DNA of 22,819 bases from an uncultured Lachnospiraceae bacterium (GCA_910588285.1 CAJUQB010000075.1:1-22819); one strand, 5' to 3'; positions 7,233 through 15,584 are shown, counted from the stretch's first letter. Made by a program: numbers and translations. Notes: generated by a model from the sequence alone, not told the origin.

Positions 7233-8362
7233 CACAAAAGCACCTCATCAAGATCATATACAGTATTAATTTTTCCAGAGAGTACACTGATAAAAGTAGG
7301 ATCCACGGAATTTTTTCTTATCACTGTAGGTCTTGAATCATCTATTTCTGAACTCATAAGTATTGGTTTCATAGAATACAGTGACTGCCTGTATGTAAAC
7401 TTATATTCATCGAGCATATATTTTTGGGCGAGATGGGACATATAAGGAAAGGCCGTTGTTGGCTTCGCCGGACAATCATTACAATTTCCCAGGCTTGCAT
7501 TTGAGCAGAATCCATTACTTTGGCTCTGACAGGCAAAAACAGGAACCTCCTTATAGCTTGTCGTATGGGGGGTAAAGGTAACGGATGTAAGCGAATGGAA
7601 TCCGGACTTGCCAAAAGGCATAATGGAGAAAAAAGGACCGTCCATCACTGTAAAACCGATATTCTTCAACTTTTCATTTACCTCACATAAGATGATCTCG
7701 CAGAGCTCATATTTAATTCCAAATTTATCAAATCCGGCCATATCCAGAATCTGATTCGTACTGGCATATGTTGCATTGAGAATAAAATTACTGCTGTACG
7801 ATTTTCTATCTTTTGTATAAACCACGTAAGCGTCAGCTGTCTTTTCGATGCCAACAATCTGACAGCCACATTCCATACAAACAGCATTCTCAAATCCAGT
7901 AAGCTTGTCCAGGAAGTAGTTTCTAAGGATCATGGCATCATATGTGTATTCTCTCGTTCGGAACACACCATCACACATTCCCTTTTTGAAGTAGTTCCCT
8001 GGATACAATTCTTCACATGGGATATTTGCCGCCCGACAAAAATCTTTAAACTGTTTGCCGTCAGACCAAGAGTATTTACTGGATGTTGCATAAAGCTGGT
8101 CAAACTCCTTGTTAATGCAAAAATTATAATCCTTGTTAAAACGCTCAAAATATCCTGCGGACTTCAACGCTGTAGAAAGAGAGCGTGGATAATGGTATCC
8201 CTGATGTACTCTTGCCTGATTTATGTATGTGGCACGCTGAAAGGGTGCCGGATCCCGCTCTAAAACAAGTACCTTCTGTCCAAGCTTGCAACAGAAGAGG
8301 GCAGAATACAAGCCATATAGTCCCGCTCCTATAATGATCCTATCAAACTGTTCCGTAATCAT
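7232..8362 (-). CDS. FAD-dependent oxidoreductase (DAO-like) with a four-Cys motif
   Basis: A 376-aa flavoprotein. The N-terminal FAD-binding beta-alpha-beta unit is IIIGAGLYG (9-17, GxGxxG) with E35 ending the second strand (VLVLER). RVHQGYHYPRS (51-61) and NATYAS (196-201) fit a DAO-type fold. The C-terminus has LSGKINTVYDLDE, the second FAD-contacting segment. Four cysteines at 278, 286, 294 and 297 form C-x7-C-x7-C-x2-C, which could bind zinc or an iron-sulfur cluster; I do not recall this in standard DAO enzymes. There is no signal peptide. The neighbours are sugar-handling enzymes, so it may oxidise or reduce a sugar or its carrier-linked form; that is inference. Its ATG has GAGG six bases upstream and overlaps nothing; its TGA overlaps the next ATG (TGATG). 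Confidence 0.85.
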   Translation of the reverse strand: MITEQFDRIIIGAGLYGLYSALFCCKLGQKVLVLERDPAPFQRATYINQARVHQGYHYPRSLSTALKSAGYFERFNKDYNFCINKEFDQLYATSSKYSWSDGKQFKDFCRAANIPCEELYPGNYFKKGMCDGVFRTREYTYDAMILRNYFLDKLTGFENAVCMECGCQIVGIEKTADAYVVYTKDRKSYSSNFILNATYASTNQILDMAGFDKFGIKYELCEIILCEVNEKLKNIGFTVMDGPFFSIMPFGKSGFHSLTSVTFTPHTTSYKEVPVFACQSQSNGFCSNASLGNCNDCPAKPTTAFPYMSHLAQKYMLDEYKFTYRQSLYSMKPILMSSEIDDSRPTVIRKNSVDPTFISVLSGKINTVYDLDEVLL

Positions 8363-9163
8363 TCACCTCGTATTCTTCCATGTGATATTGGTTTCGGCTA
8401 CCATGGATATATGTTTGGGACAATGTTGCTTTAAAACCATATATTTATCGGTTATGCCAATTACTTCACATCCCCAATTGACGTATTGCGCTAAAAGCTC
8501 TTCTGTATAAAGGCTCACAATATAATCTGTTTCTGTCTCAACAGCATAATCAAGAATAAGTTCTATATTTTGAGCTTCGCTTTGAAGCTGGTTGCTGATG
8601 TCCGTATTTTGGTTCCTTCCATAAGGCATACTGAAGCGTGAATCCATTTGCCGCATATATACTGTTAAATCAGTAGGAACCATGATTGGAATACAGCTAG
8701 CTGACTCTGGGAAAAAAGTACAAATCTCTATAACGTCAGCAGGAACTTTATTAACATTAGAGGCTTTTATGAACCAGCTTTCTCCGTATGCACTATGGCC
8801 GCTAATAGCAATGATAAAGAGCATAAGAAGCGTACAGCAAAACTTTTTCCAGCCAGATTTTTTTTGCAGTATAAGGACAACTGCATATGCAATCACAAAT
8901 ACAATTGGGATAAGGCAGAAGAGCCGGCAGTAATATGGAATGAAGCCGCTTCCTGTACCAAAAATAAAGATAAAAACAAAATACATGATGGGATTGTAAA
9001 TCATAAGTAACATGCATCCACAGTATCCGAACCACCTCGCTCGGATAATTTTTTCTTTTTCTAACGTTATTATTAATATCAGGCTGAAATAGAAAAGAGT
9101 CTGAAATCCGTAAGTGCCCCATAAAATATTTGTCATATTATAAAAAAATTGTAAAATATCCAT
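8363..9163 (-). CDS. DUF6077-like membrane protein, C-terminal half (pair 2)
   Basis: A 266-aa protein paralogous to the gene at 10248-11105. N-terminal hydrophobic segments include TLFYFSLILIITL and YNPIMYFVFIFIFG, then CRLFCLIPIVFVIAYAVVL. After a last helix near residue 120 comes an outside domain with VPADVIEICTFF, FSMPYGRNQN and WGCEVIGITDKYMVLK. The MPYGR and GC-x-IIGxTD-x-Y motifs are shared with the paralogue and are diagnostic for this half. Its TGA at 8363-8365 directly precedes the ATG of the FAD oxidoreductase gene. A run of eight A (8858-8865) lies in the gene, unremarkable for the base composition. I infer that it works with the preceding 350-aa protein. Confidence 0.76.
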   Translation of the reverse strand: MDILQFFYNMTNILWGTYGFQTLFYFSLILIITLEKEKIIRARWFGYCGCMLLMIYNPIMYFVFIFIFGTGSGFIPYYCRLFCLIPIVFVIAYAVVLILQKKSGWKKFCCTLLMLFIIAISGHSAYGESWFIKASNVNKVPADVIEICTFFPESASCIPIMVPTDLTVYMRQMDSRFSMPYGRNQNTDISNQLQSEAQNIELILDYAVETETDYIVSLYTEELLAQYVNWGCEVIGITDKYMVLKQHCPKHISMVAETNITWKNTR

Positions 9164-9167
9164 GTAA

Positions 9168-10220
9168 TTACCTCATAATTAAATACAGTAGCATCTGTAA
9201 TGCCGGAATGACACAACCACAAATATAATAGCGTAAACCGATTAGGTTCCGCCTATATAATGATATGACAAAAAGCATGACTGTATAGATGATAATGGAC
9301 ATGCCGGAACCCATCATAGTAAGAGAACAGGCTGCCATTGATATAATGAGTAAATCGAATGCTGTTCTGGAATTCCAGTCCTGATTATAAACATCAGGTA
9401 AAAAGAATATTAAAAATGGTATGACAATTGATGATAAAACGGCCTTTCCTTGCCAAAGAGTTACCAATAGGCGAAAGGTTAAGGAATAAGGGGAATATAA
9501 ACCAAATATAAAGGCAACGGAAAGAATGCACAGGAATATTAGCCTATTTTCCCGCTGATCAAATAGTTGTTTTGCAATATATGTATATACAAGGTAGCCA
9601 ATAAGCAAAAAGCATGTCGGAATTATGGTATGAGCCACTGTGGTCACATGAAATCCGGACAGTTTAGAAAGATACGAAATATAAATGTCCCAGGAGTTCA
9701 ACACACGTTTAAAGGAGAACGATATCTCTTCTCCAGATATGACATTAATCGTTGACATGTGGTCACTGGTTATTGTATCAAGGGAACGCACAACATAGTC
9801 ATAATCATCATAGCTCCAAACGGTAGATTCGTAAAACATGGCAAAATAAAGCTGAATTCCCAGGAGCAATAAGAAAAGAAGGAGATATATCTTTTCAAAG
9901 CGTGTGAACTGAAGCCTTTTTACTTTTGATACCATTTTGCTTAATGGTCTTTCCTTATGGCATATCGCAAATGAAATACAGCATAAAAATATCAGGCAGA
10001 TGGAATAAACAATAGCCAAAAAAGTAAAGGATGTCCTTAAAAATGCCATAGGTACACATAAAACCCAGAATAACGCCAAGGCAGCAAAATGCCCTAGTAT
10101 GTACTTTTCACAGGAAAGACATTCCATATAGGGATTTTTTTTGTAAATTAGTAAATTCCCAAGAAAAAATGGGACGACAAAAAATATGATTACTAATGGT
10201 ATGCATTTTAATAGAAACAT
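9168..10220 (-). CDS. DUF6077-like membrane protein, N-terminal half (pair 2)
   Basis: A 350-aa multi-pass membrane protein, paralogous to the gene at 11096-12172. It keeps more of the DUF6077-like pattern: WSYDDYDYVVRSLDTI, an acidic outside loop that could hold catalytic Asp residues as in GT-C enzymes; RVLNSWDIYISYLSKLSGFH; HTIIPTCFLLIGYL; and LWQGKAVLSSIVIPFL. About nine to ten hydrophobic segments are visible. It ends just after a hydrophobic helix with LYLIMR, and the last codons contain the GAGGT that serves the next gene. The ATG at 10220 has AAGGA ten bases upstream. Substrate and reaction are unknown; a role in polymerising or modifying lipid-linked repeat units is inferred from context only. 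Confidence 0.77.
   Translation of the reverse strand: MFLLKCIPLVIIFFVVPFFLGNLLIYKKNPYMECLSCEKYILGHFAALALFWVLCVPMAFLRTSFTFLAIVYSICLIFLCCISFAICHKERPLSKMVSKVKRLQFTRFEKIYLLLFLLLLGIQLYFAMFYESTVWSYDDYDYVVRSLDTITSDHMSTINVISGEEISFSFKRVLNSWDIYISYLSKLSGFHVTTVAHTIIPTCFLLIGYLVYTYIAKQLFDQRENRLIFLCILSVAFIFGLYSPYSLTFRLLVTLWQGKAVLSSIVIPFLIFFLPDVYNQDWNSRTAFDLLIISMAACSLTMMGSGMSIIIYTVMLFVISLYRRNLIGLRYYICGCVIPALQMLLYLIMR
9170..9174 (-). promoter_or_regulatory. Embedded ribosome binding site coupling the two halves of pair 2
   Basis: GAGGT, made of the last codons of the first half, stands six bases before the ATG at 9163 of the second half. The stop and start are four bases apart. This argues that the second half is translated as its own protein by coupling and is not the wreck of one longer frame. 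Confidence 0.6.
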
Positions 10221-10247
10221 AATGAATCATTCCTTTCGCCCATAATA

Positions 10248-11105
10248 TTATAGTTCGTTTTCTGTTCTCCAGTCTATTGCGTCCCAGGTATTAAGATAGT
10301 TTTGTTTTTTTGCCTCAATTTGTGGGGAATCAACGAAAAATCCTTTTATGTTATAAAGCAAATAATTATCCGTCTCTCCTATAATTGTGCATCCGCGTAC
10401 AACAAAACCATCAGATGGAACATCCTTATAGACTACCAAATAATTACAATTGCAAATATATGCATTAGCTAAAATTAGATCGTAATTATCGGAATGAGCG
10501 GCCAAATTTTGATAAAGCTCGTTGGCCTCCACACCAGTGCTGCCCCATCCACGGCGTCCATAGGGCATATGAAAGGTGGCATTATATAATTGTACAAAAC
10601 GGCAGGCCGGATAATTGGGCAGGGCAACAGTAATATTGCTCAAATCACCCTCATTCTGCTGCAAAATACTTACTAGCTCAATTGCCTCCTGCGGAATATG
10701 ATACCAGTTTTCACTTAGTTCTATTTGATCAGATGTATAAATACAGTTCCCGCCTAAAAGAATTAACAACATGCAAAAAATGAGCCGTCGTCTCTGGAAG
10801 GTGATATCGGATGAGTGGACATAGTCTGCAAACATGTATGCAATAAATAGTGCGATCGGAATACATAGCAGCATACGTGGAAAAATGGTATTTAGGCCTA
10901 TTTTTTCCACTACCAACCAATATACAAGCGGATTAAAAAATAGCAATAAAATTACTATGCAATATATCCACAAGACCTGTATTTTTCTTTTGGCCCGGAA
11001 CGTATACATGAGCGAAATTAAAAATAATAGAAGGATTCCTGTATTTTGCCACGAGCTACGCCACTCATTTAGAATACTTTGCCAAGATTTTATTATTAAA
11101 TCCAT
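10248..11105 (-). CDS. DUF6077-like membrane protein, C-terminal half (pair 1)
   Basis: A protein of about 285 aa with four to five N-terminal hydrophobic segments and an outside C-terminal domain of roughly 150 residues. It matches the later half of DUF6077-like proteins: FNPLVYWLV, FPRMLLCIPIALFIAY, then FHMPYGRRGW and VRGCTIIGETDNYLLY near the end. The same features occur in the gene at 8363-9163. An in-frame GTG at 11114 is possible. I prefer the ATG at 11105 since the product then begins MDLIIKSW, like MDILQFF of the paralogue. The gene overlaps the 3' end of its partner by ten bases in another frame, so the two are probably co-translated and act together. Activity is unknown. Confidence 0.75.
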   Translation of the reverse strand: MDLIIKSWQSILNEWRSSWQNTGILLLFLISLMYTFRAKRKIQVLWIYCIVILLLFFNPLVYWLVVEKIGLNTIFPRMLLCIPIALFIAYMFADYVHSSDITFQRRRLIFCMLLILLGGNCIYTSDQIELSENWYHIPQEAIELVSILQQNEGDLSNITVALPNYPACRFVQLYNATFHMPYGRRGWGSTGVEANELYQNLAAHSDNYDLILANAYICNCNYLVVYKDVPSDGFVVRGCTIIGETDNYLLYNIKGFFVDSPQIEAKKQNYLNTWDAIDWRTENEL

Positions 11106-12172
11106 ATTTGCCACTTCTTTTCTATCATATACAATAGTAAATATGCACCATTAGGTACAAGGGTTATAACCGTTAACAAAAATGCTTTCACATTCCTTTG
11201 TTTAAAGGCTACGATTCCACAACATAAGAAGGTTGCCAGCGCTGAATAAACCAAGGCTGTTGTGGACATACCAACTGCACAAATATTAAGGACTATCAGA
11301 AATAAGTAATATTTTTTTTCTGAAATGTTATCATATAGTTTCAATGCGCATAAAAGGATTAGAGGTAACAGAATGCTGATAAATATGCTTTTTCCATTTT
11401 CAGTTTGCCCCAAGAACATAATCATAGATGTTAGTCTTGTATTTCCAAAAATATTAATCAGACTTAAAAATATCATAAATAGATCTACTTTATCATTATC
11501 TGTCAGTAGCAGCTTACCCAATAAATAATAGCATAAGTATGAAATGATTAGTAAAATAGGCGGTAAAATAGTTTTTCCAACCATTGTAGGATGAAAATTC
11601 ATTATTTTTGCAAGAAAAGGGCGATATATGTACCAGCTATTTATAAAACGATCTGGATAGTAGGACAAGGTACAGTCATATCCGGTATATGCATATGTTC
11701 GAAACATTGTGTTATTATTTATGGTATGCGCTGCGATTGTATAGTCAAAAATACCATCTTCTGAAATTTGCATACAGATAATACATAAAATACATTGCAT
11801 AAGAATCAGGAATACCGCTATTTTACGATAAATCGTCATAGGAGTATCTCTTTTTATCGGCCACGTTATATGTAATAGGCTTTTTTTACAAACTATAATG
11901 GAAATAATACATAGTATAATGATACATGCAATATATATGGTAACAAGTGTTGTAAATTTTGTGTTGTATATCACCATAGGAATGCATAGAATCTGAAATA
12001 GTGCCAGTTCTGTCAGCCAGCCGGCAAGGCATAGTTGTAATGGATGCAACAAGGATGCATCTTGGGAACTTATTTTCCATTTTTTATCCACGAGTGCTCC
12101 CGTTACGTAACAGGAAAAGACCAGTGCACACAGCACGAATCCAATTTGTAAAATTTGTTGTATTTTTTCCAT
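11096..12172 (-). CDS. DUF6077-like membrane protein, N-terminal half (pair 1)
   Basis: A 358-aa integral membrane protein with about nine to ten hydrophobic segments. It resembles the N-terminal half of DUF6077-like multi-pass proteins found in clostridial polysaccharide loci. Landmarks are the acidic loop EDGIFDYTIAAHT after the fourth helix, RFINSWYIY, FHPTMVGKTILPP, and GQTENGKSIFISILLP in place of the common WQGK motif. It aligns along its length with the gene at 9168-10220 and clearly arose by duplication. The partner gene follows at once and overlaps its 3' end. The arrangement suggests a two-subunit membrane enzyme, possibly a polymerase or a glycosyltransferase using lipid-linked sugars; that is inference. 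The ATG at 12172 is three bases after the methyltransferase stop and has only a weak ribosome binding site, which fits coupling. Confidence 0.75.
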   Translation of the reverse strand: MEKIQQILQIGFVLCALVFSCYVTGALVDKKWKISSQDASLLHPLQLCLAGWLTELALFQILCIPMVIYNTKFTTLVTIYIACIIILCIISIIVCKKSLLHITWPIKRDTPMTIYRKIAVFLILMQCILCIICMQISEDGIFDYTIAAHTINNNTMFRTYAYTGYDCTLSYYPDRFINSWYIYRPFLAKIMNFHPTMVGKTILPPILLIISYLCYYLLGKLLLTDNDKVDLFMIFLSLINIFGNTRLTSMIMFLGQTENGKSIFISILLPLILLCALKLYDNISEKKYYLFLIVLNICAVGMSTTALVYSALATFLCCGIVAFKQRNVKAFLLTVITLVPNGAYLLLYMIEKKWQIWI

Positions 12173-12175
12173 TTC

Positions 12176-12985
12176 TTATTCCATAATCTCCTGTTTTCTC
12201 AGAAAAACATAATCTTCGCCATATATATGGTATGTAAAATGGTGGGAAGCCATTTTATGTAGTACTCTTTCTGAACATCCATCGTGAATGCGGTCATGCA
12301 GCTCAACAATCAAACAGTAGACTTGATCTAACCATTCATCTGCTGTTTCGTCAAATACTTCATATTCAGAGCCCTCGATATCAATCTTTAGAATATCAAT
12401 ATGTGAAATACCTTCTTTTTTCATTAACGCCGGGATGCTGATAGCAGTAATGCTTTCATCTGTTTTGACCGTTGCTTCACATACTATAAATCCCCATTCC
12501 CCAGTATCACGCGGGATTACAGATAGTTGGGTTTCCTTGTTCCAGAGACCGCTTTTGTAACAGATTCCGTTCAAGGGGTTCATATTTTTTTCCAGGATTT
12601 GATAATTTTCTGTTTCTGGTTCTATGCATATTATTTTGCTGTTTTGATTTATGCTCCTGCACAGCAAGGAGAACAAACCAATATTTGCGCCGGCATCCAC
12701 AATTACAGTACTATTTTGTAAAAGCTCTGAATAAGGCGTCTGCAATAAAAAATCATATTCCCCACCAGGGCGTAATATTTCCATTGCAAGAAAAATATCG
12801 GTAGTGTTTTTCCTGACGGTCAAGCAAAAATTACGGGGGGGGGGTATTTGGAGCGTGAAGGTTTTTTTCTTATGTGAAAGCTTTAAGCGCTGGGTCAGAC
12901 GTGCAGAAAACATCCGGTTTCCTCCCCAAAAGCCAAACGTCATCATACATTCTTTGTATTGTTTTCCTATATTACTCAGCTTCAT
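12176..12985 (-). CDS. FkbM family SAM-dependent methyltransferase with poly-C tract
   Basis: A 269-aa methyltransferase of the FkbM family, which O-methylates sugars or small molecules using S-adenosylmethionine. Motif I is VDAGANIG (96-103), the acidic loop is IEPE (121-124), and KIDIEGSE (200-207) is the usual late motif. The first 60 residues form a basic N-terminal extension. It would cap or decorate a sugar of the repeat unit. Codons 48-50 are three Pro codons plus the first base of Arg, making a run of ten C (12835-12844). Gain or loss of one base there would put the whole catalytic domain out of frame, so the enzyme is a candidate for phase variation. The ATG at 12985 has GAGGAG eleven bases upstream, inside the flippase gene. 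Confidence 0.92.
   Translation of the reverse strand: MKLSNIGKQYKECMMTFGFWGGNRMFSARLTQRLKLSHKKKTFTLQIPPPRNFCLTVRKNTTDIFLAMEILRPGGEYDFLLQTPYSELLQNSTVIVDAGANIGLFSLLCRSINQNSKIICIEPETENYQILEKNMNPLNGICYKSGLWNKETQLSVIPRDTGEWGFIVCEATVKTDESITAISIPALMKKEGISHIDILKIDIEGSEYEVFDETADEWLDQVYCLIVELHDRIHDGCSERVLHKMASHHFTYHIYGEDYVFLRKQEIME
12835..12844 (-). repeat. Ten-base poly-C tract in the methyltransferase gene
   Basis: The plus strand reads ten G in a row, hence C10 in the coding strand. It is by far the longest G/C homopolymer I see in this AT-rich window. It lies early in the gene, upstream of all catalytic motifs, the usual place for a slipped-strand on/off switch. In the given sequence the gene is in frame (on). 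Confidence 0.9.
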
Positions 12986-14381
12986 TGTTATTATTTCTCC
13001 TCAAATAATTACAAATTTTTATAACATATTGTTTGTTTACTAATACTAAATAGAGGACAGCTAATAGCAGATTGATGAAATTAACGGTCATATTTTCAAT
13101 AAAATGCGATGCAGCTGCAAAGTAAAGATAAATAAGAATACCAATATATTCCTGTTTTCCTATTGTAATATGATAATATTTCCTAATATGAATCTGACGT
13201 ATCAATAAAATAGCGGCATTCCCTATTAGCGTAGTAACAGAAGCAGCCCATAGGCCAAAATATTTTATAACTGCCAGATTCAGCAATACATTGACTAAAG
13301 CGCCAATGGCAGTGGTATACCCTACATATTGCGGTTGTTTCCGTGCGATTTGTACTCCTCCATAAAACTGTGAAAGTGATAAAATCATTGCAGCTGATAC
13401 AAGGATCCCGACATAATAATGGGCGTCGTAATATTTCCTATTAAAAAAATAGTTAAAAAAAATGAAATTGAACGCTAATATCACACTGCATATGGAAATC
13501 AAGATACGAACCATCTGCCGATATACCTGATTGAAATATGCTTCTATTTTTTTTGTCTCTATTAATTCAGAGGCAGTTTGTTGCCAGGATACATTAAACA
13601 TGCTGAAAATAGCAGTGCACAGTGTCGGTATTTTACATGCAATTGCATATATTCCATTTGAGGCATTTCCAAGATAATATGAAATTACCGAACGGTCGGA
13701 AACATTCATAAACCACCAGGAAACATTGTTTAATATTAAAGGTGCAGAATATTTAATCAATTGGATTCCAATTTTTTTCTGGATTGTGCGAAGAGAAAAA
13801 TATTGAGGGTATTTTGAGAAGATCAGTATTAGTGAATCTCCTACGATATACCCCAGGGCATAGCCTAGCAAAATACCATGAATGCCCAATCCAAGAATAT
13901 ATACAAAAACCGTAACCGCTATCGCAATTATGATTACCGTAATCGCATTGCTAAAGGAATAAATTTTTAATTGCTTTGTTGCCCGTAAATAGGATGAAAG
14001 ATATGCGTCTAATAAATTGCCTAAAAGTAATAACAGGAAAGCAGCCAGGTAATTAATTGCAACAAATCGGTTAAGTACGATTAATATGGTTCCAAAAATC
14101 AAATAATTCAGCGCAACAATTGCTATACCATTGGTAATATATGTTTTTTTTTCTATTTCAGTAGCATCTATGGAGAAACGGAACATGCCTTCCCCTGTTG
14201 CCAGATTCAAAATAGGAACCAAAAGTGAGATATAAGTACACAGCACATCATAAATACCAAATTCTTCTGGAGTAAGCCATGAAGAGAAAAAGGGAAGCAT
14301 GACAAACAGCAAGCCTTTAGATATTACACTTCCTATCGTAAGCCATATGGTGTTTTTCATTAGATTTGTTTTCATAATCAT
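12972..14381 (-). CDS. Wzx-type polysaccharide flippase (MATE/MOP superfamily)
   Basis: A 469-aa multi-pass membrane protein with about 12 to 14 hydrophobic helices, matching the polysaccharide biosynthesis/export family that flips the undecaprenyl-linked repeat unit across the membrane. The N-terminus shows the usual pattern: NTIWLTIGSVISKGLLFVML, then SSWLTPEEFGIYD and an N-terminal GEGMFRF. Length is typical. It implies a Wzx/Wzy-dependent pathway. It starts at 14381 in an ATGA overlap with the toroid gene; a second Met two codons later could be used. The 3' end overlaps the methyltransferase gene by 14 bases and contains its GAGGAG. A run of nine A (coding strand, 14144-14152) falls inside the gene. 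The name wzx fits the function, but sequences in this family diverge widely. Confidence 0.93.
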   Translation of the reverse strand: MIMKTNLMKNTIWLTIGSVISKGLLFVMLPFFSSWLTPEEFGIYDVLCTYISLLVPILNLATGEGMFRFSIDATEIEKKTYITNGIAIVALNYLIFGTILIVLNRFVAINYLAAFLLLLLGNLLDAYLSSYLRATKQLKIYSFSNAITVIIIAIAVTVFVYILGLGIHGILLGYALGYIVGDSLILIFSKYPQYFSLRTIQKKIGIQLIKYSAPLILNNVSWWFMNVSDRSVISYYLGNASNGIYAIACKIPTLCTAIFSMFNVSWQQTASELIETKKIEAYFNQVYRQMVRILISICSVILAFNFIFFNYFFNRKYYDAHYYVGILVSAAMILSLSQFYGGVQIARKQPQYVGYTTAIGALVNVLLNLAVIKYFGLWAASVTTLIGNAAILLIRQIHIRKYYHITIGKQEYIGILIYLYFAAASHFIENMTVNFINLLLAVLYLVLVNKQYVIKICNYLRRNNNNEAE

Positions 14382-15580
14382 TTTCTTTCATAAAACAATG
14401 GGCATTCCGATCCTGGTGTTTGAATTCGGAACTGATTATTCTGATTGCGATAATTATCAATTAATTGCAGTGTTAATGAGCGAAACCACGTTGCAAAAAT
14501 ATTGCTATGCTGACTTTGGCTGAATAGAGCTTTTTGCCCGCCCCAGTCAAAAACCCCTTTACGATTAAATGCAAATCCTCCATCTGGATTCTGGTTAAAC
14601 AGGATCCAGCGTTCAGCATTTTCTAATAATTCATTAATTTTATGCGGATTACATTGTGTCTGTATAGACAAACGTAAAAGAGGATCAATTGCATCTATAT
14701 CAGCGCAGGCGCTGGAATTAATCCGATTGTGAAATCCTCCCCATTTATTTTGGCTATGGTACAATAGATCAAGACATTTTTCTGCGTAAGGAATTTCAAT
14801 CTGGTCATACCATAAGAGTGGGAATATATGGTATGCACCTCGGATTGCCTCATACATCGTTGTCTTGCTGTTAATTTCCCCTTCAAACCATAATCCGTAT
14901 TCCGGGCGTATTTTTTTCAGAAGAAAGTCATACATTGCTTCCAAAGCGGACTCAAAAGGCATGCCCATCCGATCCCGGGCAAACTGCATAACGGACCCGT
15001 AATTCATAATTTCGTTGCTGCTTCCCCATATTTTTCTGTAGTTCAATCTGGAAAGAAATTTTATCATTTTATCTGGATCTTTATATTCGTTCAGGAAGGA
15101 AAATTCATATTTTGGTAGTCCGTTTAATCTGTCATATGCATTTATAATGATTCCGGCCAAATGACGTGCGCCATATCCTTTCCTTTCGGTAAAATACAGA
15201 GTATCATTTACAATTCCATCATCAAACAGTCCGTCTATCGGATGTTGGCATTGATTAAAGTAATCCAGCCATTTTGAACGGGTATCTTCTGAAATATCGT
15301 CATAAAATCCCCGAATTAGGCATGCAAATGTAGAAGCATATAAGGATTCCATGGTAGTATCTTCAGAAAAGCGATATCGAACATTTTTTACCTCTAAAGT
15401 ATTTACATATTTTAATATATTCTGCTTTAAGGAAAGCTTTTGCTCCGAAAGATTTTTTTGTGTACAGTATTGCAAAAATGCATGCTCTATTTTACGGTTT
15501 TCTGGGTCAGGATATATATCTTTCAGAAAATTTATCATTTTTTCAGGCAAAAGTGATCTTACTGTGCTTTTTATATCCAT
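14378..15580 (-). CDS. Alpha/alpha-toroid (terpenoid-cyclase-like) protein of unknown function
   Basis: A 400-aa soluble protein without a close named family that I can recall. Its pattern resembles the alpha/alpha toroid folds of terpenoid cyclases and prenyltransferase beta subunits. Repeated short motifs with Q and GGF occur: HSQNKWGGF (about 275-283) and NQNPDGGF (about 329-336), with an earlier HPIDGLFDDG. An acidic stretch ACADIDAIDPL (about 291-301) lies between them. Enzymatic activity is not shown; it could bind a polyprenyl lipid or glycan. The frame is open to an upstream TTG at 15622, but the ATG at 15580 has AGGAGG just before it and avoids a 34-base overlap with the GT2 gene, so I use that start. 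Its stop overlaps the flippase start as ATGA. Confidence 0.75.
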   Translation of the reverse strand: MDIKSTVRSLLPEKMINFLKDIYPDPENRKIEHAFLQYCTQKNLSEQKLSLKQNILKYVNTLEVKNVRYRFSEDTTMESLYASTFACLIRGFYDDISEDTRSKWLDYFNQCQHPIDGLFDDGIVNDTLYFTERKGYGARHLAGIIINAYDRLNGLPKYEFSFLNEYKDPDKMIKFLSRLNYRKIWGSSNEIMNYGSVMQFARDRMGMPFESALEAMYDFLLKKIRPEYGLWFEGEINSKTTMYEAIRGAYHIFPLLWYDQIEIPYAEKCLDLLYHSQNKWGGFHNRINSSACADIDAIDPLLRLSIQTQCNPHKINELLENAERWILFNQNPDGGFAFNRKGVFDWGGQKALFSQSQHSNIFATWFRSLTLQLIDNYRNQNNQFRIQTPGSECPLFYERK

Positions 15581-15584
15581 AAGG

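Noticed and set aside
8802..9122. 106-codon minus-strand frame overlapping the DUF6077-like second half
   Set aside because: It lies within a gene supported by paralogy and an embedded ribosome binding site; the alternative product is Cys/Tyr-rich noise.
8363..12172. The split DUF6077-like genes as broken single genes
   Set aside because: Both pairs split at the same point, have coupling signals, and the halves cannot be joined by one simple slip; a functional split is more likely.
14144..14152. A9 tract in the flippase gene as a phase switch
   Set aside because: A tracts of seven to nine bases are common in this AT-rich window (also 8858-8865 and about 10135-10142), so length alone is weak evidence.
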